From the NCBI RefSeq assembly GCF_003386235.1, contig NZ_QRDZ01000038.1, positions 27,059 to 91,058 on the forward strand: a stretch of 64,000 nucleotides of DNA, given 5' to 3'. The notes under the pieces are model-generated. The model was not told the DNA's origin. It saw nothing but the letters and a program-made list of their open reading frames with translations, and did not search any database. Position numbers and translations under genes: made by a program. The number at the start of each line of letters is the position of its first letter. The first letter of the stretch is position 1. Source of the DNA: Cohnella phaseoli (lineage in GTDB: Bacteria > Bacillota > Bacilli > Paenibacillales > Paenibacillaceae). Shown here one piece after another: positions 17,985 to 26,144 of the stretch.

Positions 17985-18062
17985 ATGCTGCTCCTCTCCG
18001 TCTTTGCGTTGAGCCGCTTTCGTTATGCTGCAAGTCGAAATCATCTGTCATCATGGGAGTGA
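17985..18062 (+). CDS. Possible 25-residue leader peptide ahead of the kinase
   Basis: A short reading frame (MLLLSVFALSRF...) has the strongest ribosome site of the region, GGAGGAGGGG, 6-9 bp before its ATG. It stops five bases before the kinase TTG, whose own GGGAGTG site lies inside the end of this frame. That layout would couple translation of the kinase to the leader. No attenuator hairpin or regulatory codon run is evident, so it may simply be chance. Confidence 0.35.
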   Translation: MLLLSVFALSRFRYAASRNHLSSWE

Positions 18063-18067
18063 ATTCG

Positions 18068-19042
18068 TTGAAATATTATCTAGGCGTCGACGGCGGAGGC
18101 AGCAAAACTTATACGCTGATCGTCGACGAGCAGGGAGCTATTGTAGGCAAGGGACACAGCGGCAACGGCAATCATCAAATCGATTACGAGACGGCGAAGG
18201 CTAATATCGGCGAGTCGGTCGAGATGGCTCTGACACAAGCGGGACTGAAGCGAGAACAGATCGAATTTGCCTATTTCGGATTGGCGGGCGCGGATAGAGA
18301 GATCGACTACGGCATTTTGCGTCCAATGATCGCAGAGCTCGGATTTCCGCGGCATGAGATCAATTGCGACACAATGATCGCGCTTCGGGCCGGTACGGAT
18401 CGGCCTTACGGCGTCGTCCTGATATGCGGCACCGGCTCCAACAGCGCGGGCGTTAGCCCGGAAGGGCAGTTTTATCAATGCGGGGGCTTCACTTATATGT
18501 TCGGCGATTTCGGGGGAGGCGGCACGCTTTGCGTAGAGGTATTCCGCACCGTCATCCGCGCTTGGGACGGCCGAGAGCGTCCGACATTGCTCACTCAGCT
18601 GGTACTGGACGATTTGGGCTACGCAAACGTGCAGGAAATGTTCGACGATTACTTGGACCACAACAAAGTGCCGCCGTTGAGGCTTGCGAAATTGCTGTTC
18701 CAGGCGGCGAAGGAAGGGGATGAGGTTGCTGCGGACATTTTGCGCATGCAGGGAATCGAACTTGGCAAGTCGGCTAAGGCGGTCATTCGGCGGCTTGTGA
18801 TGGAGAGCCTGACGTTCGACGTCGTTCTAGCCGGCAGCATCGTGACTCGCGGCGAAGGAGACTTCATTCACAAGTGTATCCGCGAGGCTGTTCAAGAGGT
18901 CGCTCCGTCCGCTCGCGTCGTCACGTTGGAGGTCGAGCCGGTCGTCGGAGCGGTCTGGCTGGCGATAGAGGCCACGGGCATCGAGCTGCCGCGCGCCGTA
19001 TACGAACGCTTGCGCGGCGTGGCGGAATTTAGCCTGGCTTAA
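18068..19042 (+). CDS. BadF/BadG/BcrA/BcrD-family sugar kinase (ATPase)
   Basis: A 324-residue ASKHA-fold kinase related to N-acetylglucosamine kinases. The phosphate-1 loop GVDGGGSKTYTLIVD is near the N-terminus, followed by FGLAGADRE, CGTGSNSAG and GDFGGGGTL (phosphate-2 and adenosine regions) and VVLAGSIV. TTG at 18068 is chosen for GGGAGTG six bases upstream and because it places the kinase loop at the usual distance; an in-frame ATG at 18053 is the alternative. It is the first long gene after the second operator and lies 38 bp ahead of the GH4 gene. The context suggests it phosphorylates an imported disaccharide or monosaccharide for the GH4 enzyme; this is inference. Confidence 0.85.
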   Translation: MKYYLGVDGGGSKTYTLIVDEQGAIVGKGHSGNGNHQIDYETAKANIGESVEMALTQAGLKREQIEFAYFGLAGADREIDYGILRPMIAELGFPRHEINCDTMIALRAGTDRPYGVVLICGTGSNSAGVSPEGQFYQCGGFTYMFGDFGGGGTLCVEVFRTVIRAWDGRERPTLLTQLVLDDLGYANVQEMFDDYLDHNKVPPLRLAKLLFQAAKEGDEVAADILRMQGIELGKSAKAVIRRLVMESLTFDVVLAGSIVTRGEGDFIHKCIREAVQEVAPSARVVTLEVEPVVGAVWLAIEATGIELPRAVYERLRGVAEFSLA

Positions 19043-19080
19043 ATCAACGCGACTACCCTAATTTAAGGAGAGAGAACAAC

Positions 19081-20388
19081 ATGGCGAACAAACAAAGCTT
19101 GAAGATCGCGGTAATCGGCGGAGGTTCTTCTTATACGCCGGAGATTGTGGAAGGCTTCATTAAAAACTACGAGAAGCTGCCGATTCGCGAACTATGGCTG
19201 GTCGATATCGAGGAAGGTCGTCACAAGCTCGAGATCGTCGGCGAGTTGGCGAAGAGGATGGTGGCGAAGTCAGGTCTGCCGATGGAAGTTCATCTGACGC
19301 TCGATCGCCGGCAAGCGATCGAAGGCGCGGACTTCGTCTCCACACAGATGCGGGTAGGCTTGCTTGAGGCGCGGAAGTGGGACGAGCATATTCCGAACAA
19401 ATACGGCGTAATCGGGCAAGAGACGACCGGCCCAGGGGGCATGATGAAGGCTCTCCGCACGATTCCCGTATTGCTTGACATCTGCAAGGACATTGAGGAA
19501 CTGGCGCCGAACGCTTGGTTGCTGAATTTCACGAATCCCGCCGGTATGGTCACCGAAGCCATCTCCCGTCACTCCAAGGTGAAGAGCATCGGCTTATGCA
19601 ACGCGCCGATCGGATTGCATAAATGGTTGAGCAAAAAATACGACACGACGCCAGACCATCTGTACACCGAATTCGTCGGCCTTAACCATTTGCACTGGGT
19701 AACGCGGATCGAAGTGGACGGCGAAGACAAACTGACGGAGCTGCTCGATAAGCGCGAAGAATACTCCGGCAAAAACGTGCCTGCAACGGAGTGGGATCTC
19801 GACTTCCTCCGCGGTCTGGGCGGGTTCCCTTCCTACTATTTAAAATATTTCTACCTGACAGACGTTATGCTGGAGGAGCAGCTCGAATCGCTGAAGGCGA
19901 AAGGTACGCGTGCGGAAGTCGTAAAGCGTGTCGAAGACGAATTGTTCGAGCTGTACAAGGACCCGAACCTTGAAGAGAAGCCGAAGCAGCTAGAGCAGCG
20001 CGGCGGCGCTTATTACTCCGAGGCCGCGGTTAACCTGATGGTTTCCCTGTATAACGACAAGCGAGACATTCAGACGCTGAACGTGACCAATGGCAAGACC
20101 TTGGACTTCCTTCCGGAGGACGCCTCTATCGAGGTCAACTGCGTCGTGACTGGCAAAGGTCCGATTCCGCTTCCGGTGACAAAAGTGCCGGAGCAAACTA
20201 AAGGACTGATCCATGCCGTGAAATCGTACGAAAGGCTGACGATCCAAGCGGCTATTACCGGCGACCGCGAAATCGCGCTGCAAGCGATGGCGGCTCACCC
20301 TCTTGTTCCGTCCGTCAATGTCGCCAAAGTGCTGCTGGACGAAATGCTGGAGAAAAACAAACCGTATTTGCCGCGATTTTTCCGGTAA
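19081..20388 (+). CDS. licH: GH4 6-phospho-beta-glucosidase (LicH/CelF type)
   Basis: A 435-residue glycoside hydrolase of family 4. This family uses NAD and a divalent metal in an oxidation-elimination mechanism to split phosphorylated disaccharides. Visible motifs are the NAD loop VIGGGSSYTPE (residues 11-21), STQMRVG, ETTGPGGMMKALRTIP, NFTNPAGMVTEA, the metal-ligand Cys in LCNAPIG and the metal-ligand His in VGLNHLHW. GGAGAG precedes the ATG. LicH homologues usually follow a PTS that phosphorylates the sugar on entry; none is here, and a kinase gene precedes it instead. Confidence 0.93.
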   Translation: MANKQSLKIAVIGGGSSYTPEIVEGFIKNYEKLPIRELWLVDIEEGRHKLEIVGELAKRMVAKSGLPMEVHLTLDRRQAIEGADFVSTQMRVGLLEARKWDEHIPNKYGVIGQETTGPGGMMKALRTIPVLLDICKDIEELAPNAWLLNFTNPAGMVTEAISRHSKVKSIGLCNAPIGLHKWLSKKYDTTPDHLYTEFVGLNHLHWVTRIEVDGEDKLTELLDKREEYSGKNVPATEWDLDFLRGLGGFPSYYLKYFYLTDVMLEEQLESLKAKGTRAEVVKRVEDELFELYKDPNLEEKPKQLEQRGGAYYSEAAVNLMVSLYNDKRDIQTLNVTNGKTLDFLPEDASIEVNCVVTGKGPIPLPVTKVPEQTKGLIHAVKSYERLTIQAAITGDREIALQAMAAHPLVPSVNVAKVLLDEMLEKNKPYLPRFFR

Positions 20389-20395
20389 AAACACG

Positions 20396-20430
20396 GAAGA
20401 GCCGCTCCTTAAATGGGCGGCTCTTCATCG
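20396..20430 (+). terminator. Terminator after the GH4 gene
   Basis: GAAGAGCCGC pairs perfectly with GCGGCTCTTC over an 11-base loop, followed by a short T-containing tail. It ends the carbohydrate locus before the convergent gene at 20492. Confidence 0.75.
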
Positions 20431-20491
20431 TTTCGGGAGGTAGTCTTTCAGGTGCGAGCGGCGGCACCCTTACTGGAGCGCGTATTTTTGA

Positions 20492-21592
20492 TCAATCCGT
20501 GTCCGAACCTTCCTCTTCATCCTCTTCTTTTTCCAGCCGTCTTTTCTCGAGTCCTTTGCGGATGCCGAAGGCGATCGCAGCCCCCGCATCGTCGTCCAGT
20601 CGCGAGTAGTTGGTTTTGCCGCTGCCTTCGGCCGCTTTGATGCTGTGCATCATCGGATGCGGACCTTCATCATATTTGCGGTCGTCATTCACGAGCACGA
20701 GATTGCGAGAGCGAACTTGTCCGATCGGAAACCCTTGTTTGCCGGCTTTGTTGATTTTATGTTCCAGTGCCGGAGGCTTGTCGTTCTCGTTGCGCAGATC
20801 GAGCGATCCGGATTTCAGCATGAGTTTTAAAGCTTTGGCTTGCTTGGCTTTTAATCTTTTGGCAATGACCTTCTCTTCGAATTTGTTGCGCTTCATGAGA
20901 TAACTGGTCATTTTAGGTACCGATTTGTTGAACTTTTTGCGGTAGTCGCCGTATTTAAGAGGAATTCTCGTTTTTCTGGCTTTGCGGGCGGATTTGATCG
21001 GGATGATGTCGCGGTGCGCCGCGAACAGGATCGGATTGTCCCGGACGCTGACAACGCCTTGGCGATTATCGTGAAGTCTGCCGACTTCTCCGAACGTGTC
21101 CTGCGTCATATCGTTGTCGTCCTCCCGATCCTCCGCAACCCGGTCAGAAAGCTCCTTCAACTCGTCCACGTCCTGATAGGGCTCCATGACGGAGTAAATC
21201 TGTTCGAGCGCTTCGACGAACGTATCCTCGTCCATCTCGCTTTCGTTGTCCGAGGAGTCGTAGTCTAACGTTTCATGCACGTAATCACGCGATTCTCCAT
21301 CCTCTTTTTTCTCCAAATATTCTCCGTACTGCTCCTCCGTGAATGAGTCAACCCAATCCATGGTATCCTCGTCCTGCTCCTCGTAATCCGATTCCTCCTC
21401 ATCGAGATCCGAATCCGCCTGACTCGTCTGGCTCATCAATTGAAGGGCGGCGCTGTTGCCGATCGCTCCCAGCATGGACAGCGAGGGGACAGATCCGGGC
21501 ACATAGCCGGAAGCGGGAGTGTTGGGGACATGGGTATTCGTATTTGTTTTTGCGCTGGACGATGAGGACTGAACTTTCGGAGTTTTGGGCAT
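20492..21592 (-). CDS. Orphan protein with N-terminal IGNxA motif; candidate effector
   Basis: A 366-residue protein of unrecognised family. It has no signal peptide. Residues 1-35 are Ser/Thr/Asn/Pro-rich, followed by SMLGAIGNSAALQLM, which resembles the IGN(Q/R)AVxQLL motif near the start of many exported toxins and contractile-injection-associated cargos. Then come a very acidic segment (DLDEEESDYEEQDED), a predicted helical region (about 95-180) and a basic Lys/Arg-rich part (about 195-270). The C-terminal domain contains GPHPMMHSIKAAEGSG and LDDDAGAAIAFGIRKGL. No immunity-like gene adjoins it: both neighbours are transcribed units of other function. Function unknown; secreted or delivered effector is one reading. 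Confidence 0.7.
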   Translation of the reverse strand: MPKTPKVQSSSSSAKTNTNTHVPNTPASGYVPGSVPSLSMLGAIGNSAALQLMSQTSQADSDLDEEESDYEEQDEDTMDWVDSFTEEQYGEYLEKKEDGESRDYVHETLDYDSSDNESEMDEDTFVEALEQIYSVMEPYQDVDELKELSDRVAEDREDDNDMTQDTFGEVGRLHDNRQGVVSVRDNPILFAAHRDIIPIKSARKARKTRIPLKYGDYRKKFNKSVPKMTSYLMKRNKFEEKVIAKRLKAKQAKALKLMLKSGSLDLRNENDKPPALEHKINKAGKQGFPIGQVRSRNLVLVNDDRKYDEGPHPMMHSIKAAEGSGKTNYSRLDDDAGAAIAFGIRKGLEKRRLEKEEDEEEGSDTD

Positions 21593-21680
21593 GAGCGAAG
21601 CCTCCGGTCAAATGATATCCATTTTTTTCATTTTATCATTAGGGATGAGGGGGTGAAAAGAGGTTCGATACAATAAAATG

Positions 21681-21702
21681 TGCTATAATAGAACAAATGT
21701 TC
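21681..21702 (+). promoter_or_regulatory. Extended -10 promoter with perfect LexA (SOS) box
   Basis: TGCTATAAT (21681-21689) is an extended -10 element. GAACAAATGTTC follows at 21691-21702, matching the Gram-positive LexA/DinR consensus GAAC-N4-GTTC exactly and covering the transcription start. It lies 20 bp before the nuclease-helicase gene, which is therefore expected to be DNA-damage inducible. Confidence 0.8.
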
Positions 21703-21721
21703 TGAGCGAGGAGAGCGCGCG

Positions 21722-24004
21722 ATGGCGGATACAATATCCCTGTCCGTCAGGGGGCTTGTTGAGCATGTGTTTCGCGGCGGCAGTCTCGATTCCGGCTTTC
21801 GGGCGGCTAGTACGATGATCGAGGGGACAAAAGCGCATCAGAAGCTGCAAAGCAAATACGGCGAGAGCGACCGGAAGGAAGTATATTTGAGCGCGGAAAT
21901 TGTGTGCGGAGAGCTCCTGTTCGTCGTGGACGGCCGGTGTGACGGACTGCTGGCCTCCGAAGACGGAGCGATAACGATTGAGGAGATCAAATCTACGGTT
22001 CGCGATATCGAAGCGATGACGGAGAACGAGACTCCCGAAGTGCATTGGGCGCAGGCTTATTTCTATGCATATATGTACGCGATGGAGAATAGAGCGGAAC
22101 GGCTGCGCGTCCGACTGACTTACGTTCAGGTGGACACGGAAGAGGTCAGGAGCTTTGAACGAGAGAAGACTCTGGCCGAGTTAGAGAAGTATGTTCGGGA
22201 CGTGACGGAGGCGTATGCTCCGTATGCGCGCATGTTGGCCGAGAATAGGCGGCTTAGAGACGAGAGTATAGCGGAATTGGAGTTTCCGTTCACATCTTAC
22301 CGCGAGGGGCAGAGGAAGCTGGCAGGGGCCGTCTACAAAACGATCTGCGAAGGCCGAAAGCTGTTTGCCCGCGCTCCCACGGGCATCGGGAAGACGGTTT
22401 CGACGCTGTTTCCCGCGATCAAGGCGATCGGCATGGGCAAGCTGGAGCAGTTGTTCTACCTGACCGCCAGAACGATTACGCGGACCGCTGCGGAGGATAC
22501 GCTGGCGACTATGGCCCAGCGGGGACTCGTTCTGCGGTCCGTGACGATTACGGCGAAGGAGAAGGTATGTTTTCAGGATCAAGTAGACTGCCGCCCGGAG
22601 AGCTGCCCTTACGCCAATGACTATTACGACCGGATCAACGAAGCCATTCTCGATCTGCTCGGCAACGAGACGTCGATCCGCCGGGAAACGATTGAGCGGT
22701 ATGCTCGCAAGCATGTCGTATGTCCGTTCGAAATGTCTCTGGATGCGGCGTATGGCGCGGATGCGGTTATAGGGGACTACAACTATATTTTCGATCCGAG
22801 AGTATCGTTAAAGAGATTGACCGGCGAGCGGAAAAAGCGGACGGCGCTGCTCGTAGACGAGGCGCACAATCTGGTTGATCGGGCGCGGGAGATGTATTCG
22901 GCCGTACTGGAGAAGCGGGAGTTTCTGGAGCTCGAACGGGAATTCAAAGGGGTTAGTCTATCGATCCATACGGCCGCCAAAACGATTAACAAATGGTTTG
23001 TCACGCTGAGGAAGCAATCAGAAGGAGAGCCGCTCGTGTCCAAGGAGGTACCGGACGGATTGCAAGTGTTGATTGAGGAGTTCCTTGGCCGGGCGGAGCG
23101 GGAGCTGGCAGGGGGCGGTCCGGGCGCGGGAAGCGAGCGGCTGCTGAACGCTTACTTCGCGGCTGCGGGCTGGATTCGAACCGGGAAGTTGTATGATGAA
23201 CGCTATGTGGCCTATGCGGAGTTCGAGCGGAACGAAGTTCGGTTGAAAATGTTCTGCCTGGACCCTTCGCATCTCCTTGCGCAGATGGGGAAAGGATTTT
23301 TGGCGCATGTTTTTTTCTCGGCTACGCTGTCCCCGCTGGGCTACTATATGGATATGCTTGGCGCGGGAGAAGAGGATTATTCGGTTACGCTCGCTTCTCC
23401 CTTCGCCAAGGAGCAATGGGAGGCGAGGATTATTCCTCTCTCGACGAGGTATGCGGACCGGGAACGGACGAAGGAGCGGCTGACGGCGGCTTTGTTGGAT
23501 TTTGCGGGACAGAGACGGGGCAACTATCTCGTGTTCTTCCCTTCCTACGAATATATGAACGGGATTTATGAGGAATTTGCGGCGCAGTCGGAGGGAAGCT
23601 GGCAAAATCTGCTTCAGACGCCCGATATGGCGGAGGAAGAGCGGGAGCGATTTTTGGCTAGGTTCGATGAGGCCAACGAGGAAACGCTAGTTGGCTTCGC
23701 GGTCATGGGCGGTATTTTCTCGGAGGGGATCGACTTGACCGGGGACAGGCTGAACGGCGTTGCCGTCGTCGGAGTCGGTATGCCGCAGATCGGATTGGAG
23801 CGGAATCTGATTCGCAGTCACTTCGACGCGCAAGGGATGAACGGTTTTGATTACGCCTACGTGTATCCCGGCATTAACAAGGTGCTGCAAGCCGGAGGCC
23901 GGCTGATTCGCACGGAGCTTGACCAGGGGCGGTTGATGCTCCTTGACGACCGCTACCTGCAGCCGAAATACGCCCGTCTGCTCCCGGAGGAGTGGCGAGG
24001 GTGA
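21722..24004 (+). CDS. SOS-controlled nuclease-helicase (PD-(D/E)XK fused to DinG/XPD-type helicase)
   Basis: A 760-residue DNA repair enzyme. Residues 1-170 form a RecB/Cas4-like nuclease: H in GTKAHQKLQ, D in VDGRCDGLL, ExK in ITIEEIKST and Q in HWAQAYFYAYMYA. The helicase follows: Walker A RAPTGIGKT (about 219), an iron-sulfur cluster set of four Cys (KVCFQ, VDCRPESCPY and VVCPFE), DEAH in LVDEAHNLV and a C-terminal motif VI GGRLIRTELDQGR. This architecture unwinds 5'-tailed duplexes, R-loops or branched DNA in relatives. A LexA box overlaps its promoter. GCGAGGAGAG lies upstream of the ATG. It ends in a short gap before a small HTH gene. Confidence 0.92.
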   Translation: MADTISLSVRGLVEHVFRGGSLDSGFRAASTMIEGTKAHQKLQSKYGESDRKEVYLSAEIVCGELLFVVDGRCDGLLASEDGAITIEEIKSTVRDIEAMTENETPEVHWAQAYFYAYMYAMENRAERLRVRLTYVQVDTEEVRSFEREKTLAELEKYVRDVTEAYAPYARMLAENRRLRDESIAELEFPFTSYREGQRKLAGAVYKTICEGRKLFARAPTGIGKTVSTLFPAIKAIGMGKLEQLFYLTARTITRTAAEDTLATMAQRGLVLRSVTITAKEKVCFQDQVDCRPESCPYANDYYDRINEAILDLLGNETSIRRETIERYARKHVVCPFEMSLDAAYGADAVIGDYNYIFDPRVSLKRLTGERKKRTALLVDEAHNLVDRAREMYSAVLEKREFLELEREFKGVSLSIHTAAKTINKWFVTLRKQSEGEPLVSKEVPDGLQVLIEEFLGRAERELAGGGPGAGSERLLNAYFAAAGWIRTGKLYDERYVAYAEFERNEVRLKMFCLDPSHLLAQMGKGFLAHVFFSATLSPLGYYMDMLGAGEEDYSVTLASPFAKEQWEARIIPLSTRYADRERTKERLTAALLDFAGQRRGNYLVFFPSYEYMNGIYEEFAAQSEGSWQNLLQTPDMAEEERERFLARFDEANEETLVGFAVMGGIFSEGIDLTGDRLNGVAVVGVGMPQIGLERNLIRSHFDAQGMNGFDYAYVYPGINKVLQAGGRLIRTELDQGRLMLLDDRYLQPKYARLLPEEWRG

Positions 24005-24048
24005 CAGTAGCGGGACAAGGCGGAACGGAACGCCTTTTCGGTTATGTC

Positions 24049-24093
24049 TTGTTAGCGCAGTCGTGCTGTGCTATATTAGGTGCTACCTAATAT
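24049..24093 (+). promoter_or_regulatory. Promoter with palindromic operator ahead of the small HTH gene
   Basis: TTGTTA (24049-24054), 17 bp and TATATT (24072-24077) form a promoter. A perfect inverted repeat, ATATTAGGT-GCT-ACCTAATAT, covers 24073-24093, overlapping the -10 box. Cro/C1-type proteins commonly bind such sites to repress their own gene. Confidence 0.6.
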
Positions 24094-24119
24094 TTTTGGC
24101 AAAGAGAGGGGATCGAGGA

Positions 24120-24362
24120 ATGCTGGAGTGGGTGCTGCGCAAAGCGATGCTGGAGAGAGGCGTGAGGTCAGGCGCGGAGCTGATGCGGCTGCTGTGGGAC
24201 AAATCGGGATACCGGATGTCCGCACCGTCCATCAGCGCGCTGATCAACGATCAGCCCAAGCAGATGAAAAGCGATACGCTGGACGCCCTGTGCACGGCAT
24301 TGGAGTGCTCGCCCGGCGACCTGTGGGTCTATACCTCTCCCGAACAGACGAAGGGAGCTTGA
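24120..24362 (+). CDS. Small Cro/C1-type HTH DNA-binding protein
   Basis: An 80-residue single-domain XRE-family protein. The helix-turn-helix is at about residues 17-46 (GAELMRLLWDKSG, SAPSISALINDQP), followed by DTLDALCTALECSPGDLWVY, which is the typical last helix and end of HTH_26/HTH_3 regulators. It lacks any effector domain. GAGGGGATCGAGG precedes the ATG. Its promoter carries a palindrome suited to autorepression. It lies five bases before peptide deformylase, so the two are co-transcribed; whether it controls only this pair is unknown. Confidence 0.85.
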   Translation: MLEWVLRKAMLERGVRSGAELMRLLWDKSGYRMSAPSISALINDQPKQMKSDTLDALCTALECSPGDLWVYTSPEQTKGA

Positions 24363-24367
24363 CTTAA

Positions 24368-24886
24368 GTGTCCGTATTGCAAATTGTTCCTTTCGGGGAA
24401 TCCATTCTTCGCAAGAAAGCGAAGCCGGTAGAGACAGTGACGCCGAAGATCGCCAAGCTGTTGGACGACATGGCGGAAACGCTGCATGCGGCCGAGGGCC
24501 GCGCCGGACTGGCCGCGCCTCAGGTCGGTATTTTGAGGCGGGTCATCGTCATGGACTGCGGGGACGGCTTGATCGAGCTGATCAACCCCGAGATTGTCGA
24601 AATGAGCGGAGAGCAGGAGGGGGCGGAAGCTTGTCTGTCCTATCCCGGATATCACGGGTTCGTGAAAAGGGCGAACTACGTGAAAATTACAACGATGAAC
24701 CGGCAGGGGGAGACGGTCGAGCTGGAGGGGGAAGGCTTTCTTGCTCGGTGCATCCAGCACGAGATCGATCACCTGAACGGGGTTCTATTCGTCGATCACG
24801 TTCAGGGATCTTGGCTGTTCGCGGATCAGACGCAGGATAAAATTCCTCTATTTGAAGTCGTCAAGCTGACCAATCAAGGGCTGTAG
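24368..24886 (+). CDS. def: Peptide deformylase
   Basis: A 172-residue metalloenzyme that removes the formyl group from nascent proteins. All three motifs are present: I GLAAPQVG (residues about 48-55), II EACLSYPG with the metal Cys (Gly of the usual EGCLS is Ala), and III QHEIDHLNG with the two metal His and the catalytic Glu. GTG start with AAGGGAG about 10 bp upstream, inside the end of the HTH gene. A second deformylase is common in Firmicutes, so this may be the accessory copy. Confidence 0.95.
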   Translation: MSVLQIVPFGESILRKKAKPVETVTPKIAKLLDDMAETLHAAEGRAGLAAPQVGILRRVIVMDCGDGLIELINPEIVEMSGEQEGAEACLSYPGYHGFVKRANYVKITTMNRQGETVELEGEGFLARCIQHEIDHLNGVLFVDHVQGSWLFADQTQDKIPLFEVVKLTNQGL

Positions 24887-24927
24887 GCGGGCAATCGCAA
24901 CACTACGACGAAACGCGGGAGTCGACA

Positions 24928-26055
24928 ATGAACAAAATCGGCAATCAGCAAATGATGCGCGATATTAACAAATCGCTGTTGCTCCACCAGATTTACGCAT
25001 ACGGGCCGATCTCCCGCGCGGAGCTTGCCCGCAAGACGAAGCTTAGCCCTTCCACCGTGTCCATCCTGATCGATGAGACGATCCGCGAGGGCGTCGTCTA
25101 CGAGTCCGGCACGAGCGGATCGGGCGTTGGCCGGAGGATGACGCTGCTGAGCATCAAAGCCGACAGCGGCTATGCTCTGGGCGTGGATCTAGGCGGATCG
25201 CGCTGCGCGCTGCTCAATATGCGCGGGGATATCGTCTCCTCCGAGACGATTCCTATGTTGCGGGGAGAGTCCGAAATCACGGAGCGGCTTCCGGAGATTG
25301 TTGCGGCGTTTCTTGAAAGCTGCCGAATTGATACGGCCCGTCTGCGAACGGTCGGTGTTTCGGTTCCGGGACGCATCGACGCGACACAGCGCGTCGTTGT
25401 GCGGGCAAGCCCGATCGAAGCGGAGAACTTTGCGCTGGCGGACGTAGTGGAGAAAGCGACGGGAGCCCGCGCTTTTCTTGTGAACGATCTCGATGCCGCC
25501 GGCTTCGCGGAACGGTTCAACGGGGCGGCGCAAGGTCTCGACACGATCGTCTACATTCTGATCGGTTATGGCGTCGGCGCGGGGATCGTGATCGATAACC
25601 GCGTCTATCGCGGCAGCGAGGGCGGGGCGGGCAGCCTCCCCAGGCTTTATCCGTACGGCACGCGAAGGCTTGCGGGGCAATTGGCTCAGGAGATGCCCCG
25701 GACGTTCCCCGCACAGGACGCGCCGGAGGAGATACTGCAGCGTTTTGTTGCGCTCGGATTGGAGCAAGCGGACGGACCGGCAGGTCGGCAGCTCACTCAG
25801 GCGACGGAAGCGATCGTGGAAGAATGCGTCTCGATCGTTCAATTGCTCAATCCCCAGCAGGCAATTCTAAGCGGATGGATTGCCGAGAACGAGAGCTATT
25901 TCGAACTGCTGAAGACGAAGATTCAGAGTCGGGAGACAGGGAAGCTGCGCCGCCCGACTCCGATTACGGCGGCGCATTGGAAGCTGCAGGGAGCGGCGGT
26001 AGGCGCAGCCACGCTAGGGCTTCATCACATTTTTCGAATGAGGGAAGTCGACTAA
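24928..26055 (+). CDS. ROK-family transcriptional repressor
   Basis: A 375-residue NagC/XylR-type regulator. The N-terminal winged helix spans residues 14-65 (INKSLLLHQIYAYGPISRAE, LSPSTVSILIDETIREG). The ROK sugar-binding domain follows, with GVDLGGSRCALLNM, GVSVPGRID, VNDLDAAGFAE and ILIGYGVGAGIVI. The zinc-binding GH..C.CG..GC signature of typical ROK proteins is absent: the matching stretch reads GGAGSLPRLYPYG. It may therefore sense its ligand without zinc. It precedes an isomerase/oxidoreductase/MFS operon, from which it is separated by a 31-bp palindrome. Confidence 0.92.
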   Translation: MNKIGNQQMMRDINKSLLLHQIYAYGPISRAELARKTKLSPSTVSILIDETIREGVVYESGTSGSGVGRRMTLLSIKADSGYALGVDLGGSRCALLNMRGDIVSSETIPMLRGESEITERLPEIVAAFLESCRIDTARLRTVGVSVPGRIDATQRVVVRASPIEAENFALADVVEKATGARAFLVNDLDAAGFAERFNGAAQGLDTIVYILIGYGVGAGIVIDNRVYRGSEGGAGSLPRLYPYGTRRLAGQLAQEMPRTFPAQDAPEEILQRFVALGLEQADGPAGRQLTQATEAIVEECVSIVQLLNPQQAILSGWIAENESYFELLKTKIQSRETGKLRRPTPITAAHWKLQGAAVGAATLGLHHIFRMREVD

Positions 26056-26088
26056 AAAAACTTCTCTCCGTCGTCAATCTGGCAAGGA

Positions 26089-26119
26089 TAATTAATTTAT
26101 TCGTCGAATAAATTAATTA
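26089..26119. promoter_or_regulatory. Perfect 31-bp palindrome, likely ROK operator
   Basis: TAATTAATTTATTCG (26089-26103) and its exact reverse complement (26105-26119) flank one central base. It fills most of the 89-bp gap between the ROK gene and the isomerase gene. Related repressors (NagC, XylR, Mlc) bind AT-rich palindromes with TTATTT/TTTATT arms. Confidence 0.7.
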
Positions 26120-26144
26120 AAGAACAGAAGGAGGAGATGTGGAG

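Noticed and set aside
20492..21592. Toxin-immunity pair
   Set aside because: No small immunity-like gene adjoins on the same strand; the neighbours are GH4 and the nuclease-helicase genes.
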